DNA of 64,000 bases from Bacillus sp. ISL-41 (GCF_018613235.1 NZ_JAGGQP010000008.1:103652-167651), one strand, 5' to 3'. Shown: positions 17,819 to 25,760, counted from the stretch's first letter. The notes: a model not told the origin generated them from the letters alone. Program-made: numbers and translations.

Positions 17819-18565
17819 CTAAAAAGATTTTTTAAATGCTTTGCTGAGAGTATTTAAAAAAGGCACATCGGGGACAGTTTTTGAATTATTAAGGTAAAAA
17901 GCATGATTCGGCTTTATCCCGATAATACATGGCTGAAGCCCCATGACCTGCAGCTCCTTAACAAGAGCAACGAATGCTTCAACACCTTCGCTTGTTAAAT
18001 TTCCGACACCATTAAAATCGAACAGTACCTCTTGATAGCCCCCATCTTGTGACTTTTCCAATACCCTCTTTTCGTTTTGGCTGATCAATTCACTATCAAG
18101 GTTACCAAAAAGAGGCACCAAGGCTGTACTTTGGGTTAACTTAATGAATGGGCAGGAAAGACTTTTGATCTCGAAAAGCGTTTTTTCGACCAGCTCTTTT
18201 TTTTCAAGCAGTTCAAGATTTGTGTCTGCCAGCCGTTTACGGTGTTTTTCAACTATACTTTCTAATTCTATAAGGCGATGGTCTTTTTCAATACAAATGA
18301 TATGACCCCGCCTGTCATTCCAATTTACACTTAAGTCAAACAGGGCATATGGGGATTCTTTGGTTTTCATGATCAATTCGCCTTCCGACCTGCCTTCCAA
18401 ATTCCCCAATATGTTTTTTGTTTTACCCTGGCTTTCCCTGTCAACTAGGTCAAGAAAATTTTTCCTTATATAAAATAATTCTGAGCTTACTTGAGAAAAA
18501 TCAAGAATATTATAGTCAAGGTCTATTAAAAAATATGGTTGGGGCAAAAATTTAAGATCCAACAT
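17819..18565 (-). CDS. PAS-like plus STAS protein (RsbR-type signalling)
   Basis: 248 residues. The N-terminus (FLPQPYFLIDLDYNILDFSQ) resembles a PAS fold, a coiled-coil linker at about 90-135 follows, and a STAS domain occupies about 140-245, entering with CPFIKLTQSTALVPLFGNLD as in RsbR proteins. The first phosphothreonine position is Ser in GNLDSE, and a Thr/Ser pair (NLTSEG) is present at the second. It overlaps the upstream B12-binding gene by 14 bp, so the two are likely co-translated and may act together. Output through the stressosome or RsbT is inferred. Confidence 0.75.
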   Translation of the reverse strand: MLDLKFLPQPYFLIDLDYNILDFSQVSSELFYIRKNFLDLVDRESQGKTKNILGNLEGRSEGELIMKTKESPYALFDLSVNWNDRRGHIICIEKDHRLIELESIVEKHRKRLADTNLELLEKKELVEKTLFEIKSLSCPFIKLTQSTALVPLFGNLDSELISQNEKRVLEKSQDGGYQEVLFDFNGVGNLTSEGVEAFVALVKELQVMGLQPCIIGIKPNHAFYLNNSKTVPDVPFLNTLSKAFKKSF

Positions 18566-19214
18566 TTGATTTCACTCCATGCCGATGACGGTCAAGCCAA
18601 TCATTTACGTCTTCCAGGTTTTTATGGAAAAGCGTCTTTTCCGAACCATATCGATCAAATTCGTACTGACTTAAGAGTCGCCCACCTACAATGACGGCTG
18701 GGTGGTTTGGAAGCTCCTCCAATTCTTTAATATAAGGGCGAAGGTTCTCTGCATGATAAAGAATTGAAAAAGAGAGGCAAATAGCATCTGGTTTCCATTC
18801 CTCAGCGGCTTTCTTGATATATTCCAGGGGAAGATTTGGACCATGGTATTTTGTTTCCCAACCATATTCAATGAACAGCTGGCTAGCCATTTTCAGTCCA
18901 AGGTAATGCTGTTCATTTTCAACACAAAGAAACATCGCTTTTTTCCCAATGGAAGAGACCGGCTGATTTTTTCCCTTTTGCCAAATGTATCTTGCCAATA
19001 AATAATCACAGGTTGAAGTTGCCAGATGCTCATCGGCAACAGTGATTTTATTGGTCTCCCACAAGTGACCCATATGTCTCATTGCAGCAGTAATGATGTG
19101 TTCATAAATATATAAACTGTCTTTTGATGCCTTTATCTCTGCTTCTAACAATTCCCAGGAAGCATCTTGATCGCCTTCAAGCAATAGCTGCGAAAGCTCA
19201 ATAGCCTTCTCCAT
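18552..19214 (-). CDS. Cobalamin-binding protein with CarH-like photosensory motifs, no DNA-binding domain
   Basis: 220 residues. A helical cap domain (1-85) contains W52, nine residues, then E62-H63, which is the Wx9EH motif of CarH/LitR photoreceptors. A Rossmann-like B12 domain (about 90-210) has E101-x-H103-xx-G106, with His103 the expected lower cobalt ligand. In CarH the adenosylcobalamin bond is broken by light and the cap moves. Here the MerR-type DNA-binding domain is absent, and the gene is translationally coupled to a STAS gene, so a light or B12 signal to a stressosome-type partner is a reasonable inference. Corrinoid methyltransferase carriers are the main alternative but usually lack Wx9EH. 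Confidence 0.85.
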   Translation of the reverse strand: MEKAIELSQLLLEGDQDASWELLEAEIKASKDSLYIYEHIITAAMRHMGHLWETNKITVADEHLATSTCDYLLARYIWQKGKNQPVSSIGKKAMFLCVENEQHYLGLKMASQLFIEYGWETKYHGPNLPLEYIKKAAEEWKPDAICLSFSILYHAENLRPYIKELEELPNHPAVIVGGRLLSQYEFDRYGSEKTLFHKNLEDVNDWLDRHRHGVKSNVGS

Positions 19215-19225
19215 CTCACCTCACC

Positions 19226-19594
19226 TCATTCTTCTATTATTGCCTCACCTGATAATGAATCAATTGCGCTTTCAAGCATGTGGATAAATACCCTCACACG
19301 TTTGTCATCATTGGACTTTTCAAAGGCACTTATCAATCTTTGAAAATTATCAATAAGATGCTCTGTTTTCATCCCTCTGGAGGTCAGGATGCCATTTAGC
19401 CAATGAGCATAATCAATAAAGTATTTTTCTTCATCCATGCTAGCAGCAGTTTGGAGATACTTAATATGATGCTCATTGTCCTCTTTGCATTTTTGCCTTC
19501 CCCGTTCTCCATATTTTTCGAGCAGGACGGGATAATCCCTGTAAATCCCTTCGGTAACTTCTTCTATAATTGAATTCATTAATGAGAGGTTCAT
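19226..19594 (-). CDS. 122-residue all-helical protein in the B12/STAS operon, unknown
   Basis: No family recognised. Predicted helical throughout, with a His-rich stretch DNEHHIKYLQTAASM (about residues 40-54) and a conserved-looking DYAHWLNGILTSRGM. Its start overlaps the upstream monooxygenase-like gene by 4 bp (ATGA) and the B12 gene starts 11 bp after its stop, so it is part of the same translationally linked operon. A helical sensory or partner domain like the N-termini of RsbR proteins is possible but not shown. Confidence 0.7.
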   Translation of the reverse strand: MNLSLMNSIIEEVTEGIYRDYPVLLEKYGERGRQKCKEDNEHHIKYLQTAASMDEEKYFIDYAHWLNGILTSRGMKTEHLIDNFQRLISAFEKSNDDKRVRVFIHMLESAIDSLSGEAIIEE

Positions 19595-19896
19595 TCAGCT
19601 ACCACCTTGTAACGACCGACTGAGGGCCGGATTGTCGCCAGTTCCTGGTCTGGATAATTTTTTTCAAGTTCATGAACCTTCTTATATGCGTCACTCGTAA
19701 TGTATTTTATATAATTTTCCTTTGTATCCCAGCAAATTTGAACGGTCAGCTCTGATGGTGTTTGTTCATTTTGCAGCAAATGAAAGGAAATAAATCCTTC
19801 ATATTCATCTACTAGTCTCGATCTTTTTTGGTAGATGCCGATCACTTCATCAACCTTGCCTTCTGGTATATTCACAGTTGAATGAACGATATACAT
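19591..19896 (-). CDS. ABM-family small monooxygenase-like protein
   Basis: 101 residues with the antibiotic-biosynthesis-monooxygenase ferredoxin-like fold: YIVHSTVNIPEGKVDEVIGI, then LVDEYEGFISFHLL and ICWDTKENYIKYITSD. Members include heme-degrading HmoA/IsdG-type enzymes and cofactorless oxygenases. An ATG at 19896 with GAGGGGG upstream is preferred to a frame open 21 codons earlier that would overlap the promoter. First gene of the B12/STAS operon. Substrate unknown. Confidence 0.75.
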   Translation of the reverse strand: MYIVHSTVNIPEGKVDEVIGIYQKRSRLVDEYEGFISFHLLQNEQTPSELTVQICWDTKENYIKYITSDAYKKVHELEKNYPDQELATIRPSVGRYKVVAE

Positions 19897-19934
19897 AATC
19901 CATTTCCCCCTCATCCCTTTTAAAACATAGTACA

Positions 19935-19963
19935 AGTATACATTTCTAGCAGTAACCATTCAA
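19935..19963 (-). promoter_or_regulatory. Sigma-A-type promoter of the B12/STAS operon
   Basis: TTGAAT (19958-19963) and TATACT (19935-19940) on the minus strand, 17-bp spacer, about 40 bp before the start of the first gene. Confidence 0.65.
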
Positions 19964-20096
19964 ATTTACTATCTTCACAGTAGAAATAGCAGACCACCTT
20001 TTAGAGTAGCTGTTTAAATTATTATCATTTAGATAATATACTATTAAGCTATGAGAGGGAGAAATTGGGTTGATTTGAAACCTGATACAGTGTAAA

Positions 20097-20128
20097 TAAA
20101 AAAGCTGGATGTAAGCCCATCCAGCTTT
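20097..20128 (-). terminator. Terminator of the threonine aldolase gene
   Basis: Minus strand AAAGCTGGATG, six-base loop, CATCCAGCTTT, followed by T. Confidence 0.88.
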
Positions 20129-20132
20129 CGTC

Positions 20133-21158
20133 TTATTGTCTGGCTGCCGTCGTGATCGCTTCGATTGCCTCCTGGATTTGATCTTCATTTACATCGTAAT
20201 GGGTTACAAACCTTACAAAAGTAGGCCCAAACGTACCGGCGATGACTCCTTCAGAGCGAAGCCTCTCTACAAATACATCGGAAGGGATGTTCAAGCCTGC
20301 TACATCTGCGACGACAATATTTGTTTCCGGCTGTCTGGCAAGTTTCATTCCAGGGATCGATTCGATTGCTTCTGCCAGTACCCTTGCATTCCATTGGTCT
20401 TCTCCAAGTCTATCTTTCATTTTAGTCAGGGCAATCAAACCAGGTGCAGCGATGACACCAGCCTGCCTCATACCGCCGCCAAGGCGCTTCCTCCATTTAC
20501 GGGCTTTTGAGATGAATTCTCCATCACCAGCTATGATTGACCCAACCGGTGCTCCGAGTCCCTTTGAAAGACATATTTGAACTGTATCTGTATTTTTGGA
20601 GAATTCCTTCACACTCACACCTGCAGCCGCTGCGGCATTGAACAATCTGGCACCATCGAGATGAACAGGTACTTTATTGGCTTGGGCAATACTATAGATC
20701 GCTTTCATATTTTCAACCGGAATAACTGCTCCCCCTGCTCGGTTGTGCGTATTTTCCAAACAAATCAACCCTGTTTCTGGATAATGGATATCCTCAGTTC
20801 GGATTGAATTCAAAACATCCTGTGGATCCATGGCTCCCCTGTGCCCTTGAATGGTCCTGGTCTGGACTCCGGCAAGGGCAGCTACTGCACCAGATTCATA
20901 ATAAAAAATATGTGATTCTTCTTCCAACAGCAATTCCTGTCCTGGTCGGCAATGCGTTAAAACAGCAATTTGATTTCCTTGTGTTCCGCTTGTGACAAAC
21001 AAGGCCGCCTCCTTGCCAAGTATTTCAGCTGCCGTTTCTTCTAACTCCCTGACTGTTGGATCCTCTTTATAGACATCATCACCCACCTCTGCTGTGTACA
21101 TTGCTTTGCGCATTTCTTCAGTAGGTTTTGTGACAGTATCGCTTCTTAAGTCAATCAT
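20133..21158 (-). CDS. ltaA: Low-specificity L-threonine aldolase
   Basis: PLP enzyme of 341 residues cleaving L-threonine or L-allo-threonine to glycine and acetaldehyde. It has the N-terminal signature MIDLRSDTVTKPT, the PLP-contacting region ICLENTHNRAGG, the Asp of HLDGARLFNA and the Schiff-base lysine in ICLSKGLGAPVGS. Length is normal for the family. A GAGGGGG precedes the ATG. Monocistronic with its own terminator. The symbol varies between genomes (ltaA, ltaE). Confidence 0.93.
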   Translation of the reverse strand: MIDLRSDTVTKPTEEMRKAMYTAEVGDDVYKEDPTVRELEETAAEILGKEAALFVTSGTQGNQIAVLTHCRPGQELLLEEESHIFYYESGAVAALAGVQTRTIQGHRGAMDPQDVLNSIRTEDIHYPETGLICLENTHNRAGGAVIPVENMKAIYSIAQANKVPVHLDGARLFNAAAAAGVSVKEFSKNTDTVQICLSKGLGAPVGSIIAGDGEFISKARKWRKRLGGGMRQAGVIAAPGLIALTKMKDRLGEDQWNARVLAEAIESIPGMKLARQPETNIVVADVAGLNIPSDVFVERLRSEGVIAGTFGPTFVRFVTHYDVNEDQIQEAIEAITTAARQ

Positions 21159-21230
21159 TACTTCCCCCTCATTTCTATGTAAATTCGTATTTATTCATAT
21201 TCTACCAACAGAACCTGCAAAAAACTAACA

Positions 21231-21256
21231 GTTTCTATTGGAAAGCAATCGGGTAT
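21231..21256 (+). promoter_or_regulatory. Sigma-B-like promoter of the CBS-domain gene
   Basis: GTTTCT (21231-21236), 14-bp spacer, GGGTAT (21251-21256). The -10 is a perfect sigma-B match and the -35 keeps GTTT. It lies 36 bp before the start codon. Confidence 0.65.
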
Positions 21257-21292
21257 TTGTTTTATATACACTAAAAAAAGGAGGAATACAGT

Positions 21293-21718
21293 ATGAATAT
21301 CGAAAAAGTTATGACTAGAGACGTAGAATATTGCAGTCCTGACACACCCATTCACGAGGTAGCCTCTAAAATGAAGGATCTTGATGTTGGGGTAATGCCT
21401 ATTTGCGAGAATGACCAGTTGACAGGCCTGGCTACTGACAGGGATATTGTTTTGAAAGCAGTCGCGCAAAACACTTCATTGGATACACCCATATCAGAAG
21501 TCATGACAACCGATCCAGTGCGCGGCACTGTTCATATGACGGCCGAGGAGGCTGCAGATTTGATGGCAGACGTACAAATACGAAGACTCCCAATTGTAGA
21601 AGATGGTAAAATGATTGGAATTATATCATTAGGAGACCTGGCCGTGACGGAAAAGCTTGATGATGAAGCAGGACAAGCTCTTGAGGATATTTCAACTCCG
21701 GCAGAGCCTGAAAAGTAA
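21293..21718 (+). CDS. Tandem CBS-domain protein (YhcV-like)
   Basis: 141 residues made of two CBS motifs (about 1-60 and 70-130: MNIEKVMTRDVEYCSPD and ISEVMTTDPVRGTVHM). A Bateman pair of this kind binds adenosine nucleotides. No catalytic domain is attached. AAGGAGG precedes the ATG. The sigma-B-like promoter upstream fits a general-stress role, as does the STAS and rsbST context. Ligand and partner are unknown. Confidence 0.85.
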   Translation: MNIEKVMTRDVEYCSPDTPIHEVASKMKDLDVGVMPICENDQLTGLATDRDIVLKAVAQNTSLDTPISEVMTTDPVRGTVHMTAEEAADLMADVQIRRLPIVEDGKMIGIISLGDLAVTEKLDDEAGQALEDISTPAEPEK

Positions 21719-21728
21719 ATTAATATTG

Positions 21729-21760
21729 AAATACCCCGCCGGCTGGCGGGGTATTTTATT
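21729..21760. terminator. Bidirectional terminator
   Basis: ATACCCCGCC, GGCT, GGCGGGGTAT with A and T flanks, between convergent genes. Confidence 0.88.
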
Positions 21761-22226
21761 CTGATTCTGTTATTTTTCTGAATTCCAGCCCTTTTTCCTT
21801 CATTAAATGCTTTAAGGCTGCTTGAAAGGTTGAAAAAGATTGTGCTTCTAATTTTATTCCATCAAGGACCATCCGCTTGACCAATTCTGGATTCATTCCA
21901 ACAAATAACGTTTTGACACCCATCAATGAGATAGAAGAAGCCATTTCATGAAGCTCCCTGCCTATTTCTTCAAGGCAAACATCCTCAATTCTTTCTCCAC
22001 TGATATCAGTTAAGTCTATAATTGCCGTTTCTATGTCCTTATTATGGATAAAGTGAAGGATTTTCCCGCTTATTTTATCAAATCGCTCTGCTCGAATTAA
22101 CCCTGTAATAGGTACCAGTATTGTCTGAGGAACAATAGAAGGTATGATTGGCGCGGACATTTCAGAAATAATCGTCTCATATTCTTGAATTTTTTTCTCT
22201 AGCTCCTTGAGTCTATTTGTTTCCAA
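21756..22226 (-). CDS. Short RsbR-like STAS protein
   Basis: About 156 residues: a short N-terminal coiled coil, then a STAS domain entering with MSAPIIPSIVPQTILVPITG as in RsbR paralogues. There is no sensor domain. At the position of the second RsbR phosphothreonine the sequence reads RIEDVCL, with Asp where IDT is usual, and the first site (GLIRAER) has no Thr or Ser. It may therefore be insensitive to RsbT. GGAGGGG nine nt before a TTG at 22226 favours this start over a GTG at 22256. Confidence 0.75.
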   Translation of the reverse strand: METNRLKELEKKIQEYETIISEMSAPIIPSIVPQTILVPITGLIRAERFDKISGKILHFIHNKDIETAIIDLTDISGERIEDVCLEEIGRELHEMASSISLMGVKTLFVGMNPELVKRMVLDGIKLEAQSFSTFQAALKHLMKEKGLEFRKITESE

Positions 22227-22298
22227 AATTCCAAACCCCTCCGATGACGTATTCACCTTGCTTTTACTATGATACCTTTTGAGGAATATTTTGTATAG

Positions 22299-22327
22299 AA
22301 AAAAACTGCTTCTATTATCGAAGCAGC
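22299..22327 (-). terminator. Terminator of the 45-residue gene
   Basis: Minus strand CTGCTTC, seven-base loop, GAAGCAG, then seven T. Confidence 0.8.
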
Positions 22328-22351
22328 AAGTAAAAGGTCACCCTATAACCC

Positions 22352-22489
22352 TCAATGTATAACATTAATTAAATGCATGATATCTTCATAAATTTGTTCT
22401 TGATATTCGTCATCACAGCATCTCTTGTAATCATCAATCAAACGTCCAAGTTCTTTTAGAAAAATTAATTTTTCCTCTTCATTAATCAT
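22352..22489 (-). CDS. Small acidic protein, 45 residues, unknown
   Basis: Begins MINEEEKLIFLKELG and ends HLINVIH; probably one or two amphipathic helices with a CC pair in the middle. AAGGAG nine nt before the ATG at 22489 marks the start, and a terminator follows. A longer frame opening at 22618 lacks a ribosome binding site. I do not recognise the family. Confidence 0.55.
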   Translation of the reverse strand: MINEEEKLIFLKELGRLIDDYKRCCDDEYQEQIYEDIMHLINVIH

Positions 22490-22663
22490 GGCAGAATTCT
22501 CCTTAATAGGATAAAAGTCATGTGTATGTTTAAATTTATCATGATTTTTTCCCTTAAAACAACCATTAATTTTCCTAACCTCATTATTATATTTTGCATA
22601 TGTGGAGAAACTATTCATTAATACATCAAATGTTTCGTGTTTATCTATAAGAAAGGAGCAACC

Positions 22664-23116
22664 ATGTTACATAATATATTCAGGCTGGGTATGCTGTTAA
22701 TATCCTGGGCCACTTTACTCTTATATCCGAAACGTGACTTCAAACGGTTTCTTCCTGTCACGATATTTGTTACAGGAATGGTATCCATCTTATTGGTAAT
22801 ATCTCATCCATACAAGCTATGGAAAGTATCTGGAAGTATCAAAACCCGTATTTTCAATGACCTTTGTTTCACTTTAGGTCCTTTTTTTGTAACAAATCTA
22901 TGGATTTTCCGTCTGGCTTACGGTAACATCTGGCAGTATTTAGGAATAAATCTGGTGATTGATTATTTATTAGCATTTCCCGTCACTAAGTTTTTTAAGA
23001 AAATTAACATCTATCAATTAGAGCGGCTGAAACCACTGCATTTTTTAAGTATCATTTATTCATTTGCAATTTTTGCCTACGGTTTTCAGCATTTATTTCA
23101 AAAGTCTAAACGTTAA
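22664..23116 (+). CDS. Membrane protein, about 150 residues, unknown
   Basis: Four to five predicted helices beginning MLHNIFRLGMLLISW. The middle holds FNDLCFTLGPFFVTNLWIF and the tail is basic (FQKSKR). GAAAGGAG before the ATG at 22664 fixes the start. Similar small proteins occur in Bacillaceae without a known function. Convergent with the next gene across a bidirectional terminator. Confidence 0.75.
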   Translation: MLHNIFRLGMLLISWATLLLYPKRDFKRFLPVTIFVTGMVSILLVISHPYKLWKVSGSIKTRIFNDLCFTLGPFFVTNLWIFRLAYGNIWQYLGINLVIDYLLAFPVTKFFKKINIYQLERLKPLHFLSIIYSFAIFAYGFQHLFQKSKR

Positions 23117-23148
23117 ATGTTATTATGTCTAATCGTTTAGAATTAAAT

Positions 23149-23185
23149 AAAACCCTTCCGCTAAACTGATGGAAGGGTTTTCGCT
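23149..23185. terminator. Bidirectional terminator
   Basis: AAACCCTTCC, eleven-base loop, GGAAGGGTTTT between convergent genes. Confidence 0.8.
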
Positions 23186-23793
23186 TATTCTTCATCAATA
23201 GTGATATTCTCCATGACCAGTTCGACCCCTTTGGTGTTCTCAATATAACTGATTACAGGATCAATTTCATTACTAAGCTTTGGAGTCAACGGCAATTCAA
23301 TTCTTTCATCATCATAAATAAAGATCACTTTGTCAGGTGTTAGGGTACCACTCTCTTTTTTGTTGATTTGTTTCATCTCTGTAATTTTATCCCACGGATA
23401 TACAGTTTGTTCTAATTTCCAAAGTTCGTCATAATATAAGGCATTCTTGTCCATATAATAGTAATTGTCAATGCTCAAGTAGCCTCCAGCAGCCATGATT
23501 ACCAGTGTGAGTGCGGAGGCAATAAAAACATTGAAACTCCTCTTTCTCGATTCATCTGTTTTAAAAAGATAGATTGCTATGATGATCAGTAATACTGGTA
23601 TAATCAAAAACACTGCAACCATTGCAACATAGGATGACATCGGACTGTCAAAGAACCAGTGGGACTTATGAATGTAAACCGATTGATGAATGAAAGTAAC
23701 GATAAAAATACCAATTGGTACAGATGCGAAGAGAAGAATAACGGCGACTGTTATCAGCAAGCTCCCCGCACGGTCAGCATTATGAGCACTCAA
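23185..23793 (-). CDS. Membrane protein with C-terminal cytosolic domain, unknown
   Basis: 202 residues. Three membrane helices (about 10-32, 55-77, 88-108), then a domain of about 95 residues with a YPWDKITEM segment resembling small PH-like membrane-associated domains. The start is TTG behind AAAGGGG. No family named with confidence. Confidence 0.65.
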   Translation of the reverse strand: MSAHNADRAGSLLITVAVILLFASVPIGIFIVTFIHQSVYIHKSHWFFDSPMSSYVAMVAVFLIIPVLLIIIAIYLFKTDESRKRSFNVFIASALTLVIMAAGGYLSIDNYYYMDKNALYYDELWKLEQTVYPWDKITEMKQINKKESGTLTPDKVIFIYDDERIELPLTPKLSNEIDPVISYIENTKGVELVMENITIDEE

Positions 23794-24128
23794 AATCTTG
23801 TTCCCCTTTTCTATTCTCTATATTTCTATAATATATATTCACCTTAAAGTAAAAAATTTCCTTCCTAAAAGGATATTTTTTTTATAAAATTCCAGCTGAA
23901 CATTATTAAATTCTGCCTTGAATAATATTATGTATGAATAAACAAGCTAATTGCAGGTTCAATCTCTAGACGCATTCTCATGCGCCCTATCATCATCCGA
24001 ACAGCATTTTTTAAGTGTCCGCAGCAGATTGGTCTGCATGATCAAAATGATGTCACATGAATCAGAGGCTTCACATTTCCTTACTGGGAACAAAAAACAA
24101 GCTGGACAATGTCCAGCTTGTTTTTTGT
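23794..24128. other. Non-coding gap of 335 bases
   Basis: Only the hairpin at 24091-24128 stands out. I see no open frame with a ribosome binding site and no RNA motif I can name. Confidence 0.5.
24091..24128. terminator. Strong hairpin terminator
   Basis: ACAAGCTGGAC, AAT, GTCCAGCTTGT with A and T runs on either side; ends the 49-residue gene on the minus strand. Confidence 0.85.
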
Positions 24129-24278
24129 TTATTTTCTAAGATTTTCCTGGTCTTTTAACCTATTTTGCTGATCGGGAACCCTTCCTTGATCCTTGAACTC
24201 ATCAATCTTTTTAGCTTCCCCTAATTTTTCTCGTTCGTATTCCGCCAAGCTTTGCTGATCCTTTTTTGAACCTGCCAT
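24129..24278 (-). CDS. Small hydrophilic protein, 49 residues, unknown
   Basis: Begins MAGSKKDQQSLAEYERE and is extremely rich in Lys, Glu, Asp and Gln with no hydrophobic core, so probably unstructured. AAGGAGGG seven nt before the ATG at 24278 gives a clear start, and a strong terminator follows. It has the look of small stress or spore-associated proteins of Bacillaceae but I do not recognise it. Confidence 0.6.
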   Translation of the reverse strand: MAGSKKDQQSLAEYEREKLGEAKKIDEFKDQGRVPDQQNRLKDQENLRK

Positions 24279-24642
24279 GGTAATTCCCTCCTTAGCCTTA
24301 GTATTCATGCTATTCCCTAATGGAAAAACAACCAAACACAAATGCAGAAGAGCAAATGTTTGGTTCCCAGCAGTTATCTAATTTCACCGATGCTTATGAC
24401 TGATCAAGACACCGAAAACAAACAGATTGTGAACTTCTGCCTGTCCAGGATGTTTACATAAACTCTATAGATGGTAATTAGAATAACAAGAACCTTCTTA
24501 ACTGGAAAGGTTTCAGGGTTTCGAAGAAGCTTCCAAATCGGATAGAGAAAACGATCCGTAATACTTCACCGGTGTGAAGGCAGCAAAGTTTACGTTAAAG
24601 CCTAACTTACCATGTAAATACAGAAGGAAAGGAAAATGTAAA
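24279..24642. other. Non-coding gap of 364 bases
   Basis: Contains a weak sigma-B-like promoter (24452-24477) and a short inverted repeat, CTTCACCGGTGTGAAG, near 24566. No gene seen. A stable 5' leader of the BA3454-like gene is possible. Confidence 0.4.
24452..24477 (+). promoter_or_regulatory. Possible sigma-B promoter
   Basis: GTTTAC, 14 bp, TGGTAA. Nine of twelve bases match GTTTAA/GGGTAT. It would give a leader of over 150 nt to the stress-protein gene. Confidence 0.3.
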
Positions 24643-24777
24643 ATGAGAGAAATAACAGTAACGGTGGATTTAAAGGGGAAAAATTATTTAACAAATGTCA
24701 TTGCAGACCGTGAAACATCAGAGGAAGAAATTTTAGAGATGGCACGAAAGCAAGTTCAAGAGCAATGGCTCTTTTAA
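24643..24777 (+). CDS. BA3454-family small stress-response protein
   Basis: 44 residues, MREITVTVDLKGKNYLTNV at the N-terminus, ending KQVQEQWLF. The pattern of an 18-residue beta hairpin followed by ETSEEEILEMA and a helix ending in QW matches a short family I remember as BA3454 in the B. cereus group. AAGGAAAGG lies before the ATG at 24643. Function unknown; the stress label comes from the family name only. Confidence 0.65.
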   Translation: MREITVTVDLKGKNYLTNVIADRETSEEEILEMARKQVQEQWLF

Positions 24778-24783
24778 ATAGGG

Positions 24784-24818
24784 AAAAGGATGTTCAAGTT
24801 CGCTGAACATCCTTTTTT
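24784..24818 (+). terminator. Terminator after the BA3454-like gene
   Basis: AAAAGGATGTTCA, seven-base loop, TGAACATCCTTTTTT. Confidence 0.88.
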
Positions 24819-24854
24819 AAATTGCTTTTCATTTTTTAAAAATCCTTGTTCCTT

Positions 24855-25256
24855 TTATCTGGCCCACTTCGTAATCGTAATTTTTGTCCCAGTTCCCGGC
24901 ATGGAATCGATATCAAAATTGTCCATTAACCTTTTAACCCCCGGAAGTCCTGCACCAAGACCACCTGAGGTTGAAAACCCGTCCTGCAAGACCATCCTTA
25001 TATCATTTATGCCCGGCCCATTATCAGCAGCAGATATCTGAATACCTCTTCGTCCATTTTCTTCTAAAACGTTAATTGTAATCTGGCCGCTGCCCGCGTA
25101 CAAATAAATGTTTCTTGCGAGTTCCGATATTGCTGTCGTTATTCTTGCCTGGTCTACGCCACCAAATTGGAGTTCTTTAGAGATTTCTCTCCCTTTCTGA
25201 CGGGCAAGCACTATATCAAATTCATTATTAATATTAATAATAATCGGTTCTGTCAT
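24855..25256 (-). CDS. rsbT: Serine/threonine kinase RsbT (stressosome switch kinase)
   Basis: 133 residues of the GHKL fold: N box ISELARNIYLYA (about 42-53), G1 box ADNGPGI and G2 box GGLGAGLPGVKRLMD. RsbT is held by RsbR-RsbS complexes; on stress it phosphorylates them, is released and activates the phosphatase RsbU. It follows rsbS by 4 nt. No rsbU, rsbV, rsbW or rsbX is present in the window, so this pair is separated from the rest of a classical sigB operon. Confidence 0.93.
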   Translation of the reverse strand: MTEPIIININNEFDIVLARQKGREISKELQFGGVDQARITTAISELARNIYLYAGSGQITINVLEENGRRGIQISAADNGPGINDIRMVLQDGFSTSGGLGAGLPGVKRLMDNFDIDSMPGTGTKITITKWAR

Positions 25257-25260
25257 CTGG

Positions 25261-25617
25261 TTAACCCTCTAACAATTGGCTTAATATCGAAATTCCTTGT
25301 TCAAGATCCAGTGCAGTATGGACATTTTCCAATGTTATGCCAAGTTCTATCAAAGTAATAGCGACCGCTGGCTGGATACCTGTCAGGACAGCTCTCGTAC
25401 CCATTAGGCTTGTCATTACGATTACATCGCCTAAAACTTTGGCAATGAACGAATCAATCATATCGACAGAAGTCAAATCGATGACAACACCTTTCGCTCC
25501 TGTATCCTTAATTTTATTCAATAAGTCCTCTTGAAAAGTCAGTACCGTTTGGTCGTCTAGTTCTACTTGAATTGAAACTAATAAATAATCCTTTAATTTT
25601 AATATAGGAATTCTCAT
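25261..25617 (-). CDS. rsbS: Stressosome STAS protein RsbS
   Basis: 118 residues, a single STAS domain of normal RsbS length beginning [17 protein letters not shown]. The phosphorylatable serine is in [16 protein letters not shown] before the ATG at 25617 marks the start; the frame is open 25 codons further up but the extension does not belong to the family. Co-transcribed with rsbT. Likely partners in this window are the RsbR-like proteins at 7412-8239, 17819-18565 and 21756-22226. Confidence 0.93.
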   Translation of the reverse strand: MRIPILKLKDYLLVSIQVELDDQTVLTFQEDLLNKIKDTGAKGVVIDLTSVDMIDSFIAKVLGDVIVMTSLMGTRAVLTGIQPAVAITLIELGITLENVHTALDLEQGISILSQLLEG

Positions 25618-25730
25618 TTTATATGCCTCCAAATCATTAAACTCACCAGAATTCACTATGTACAAATAAATTTCCTTCAAGGTGGTCTGCATCCAAACAC
25701 TTGCACGTTAGTAAATAAGATTTTAATTGG

Positions 25731-25760
25731 ATTATACGCTATATAACAAGTGGTTTACAA
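25731..25760 (-). promoter_or_regulatory. Sigma-A-type promoter of rsbS-rsbT
   Basis: TTGTAA (25755-25760) and TATAAT (25731-25736) on the minus strand, 18-bp spacer, about 115 bp before rsbS. Confidence 0.55.

Noticed and set aside
24342..24640. Structured RNA upstream of the BA3454-like gene
   Set aside because: Only one short inverted repeat is visible and no known riboswitch core could be recognised.
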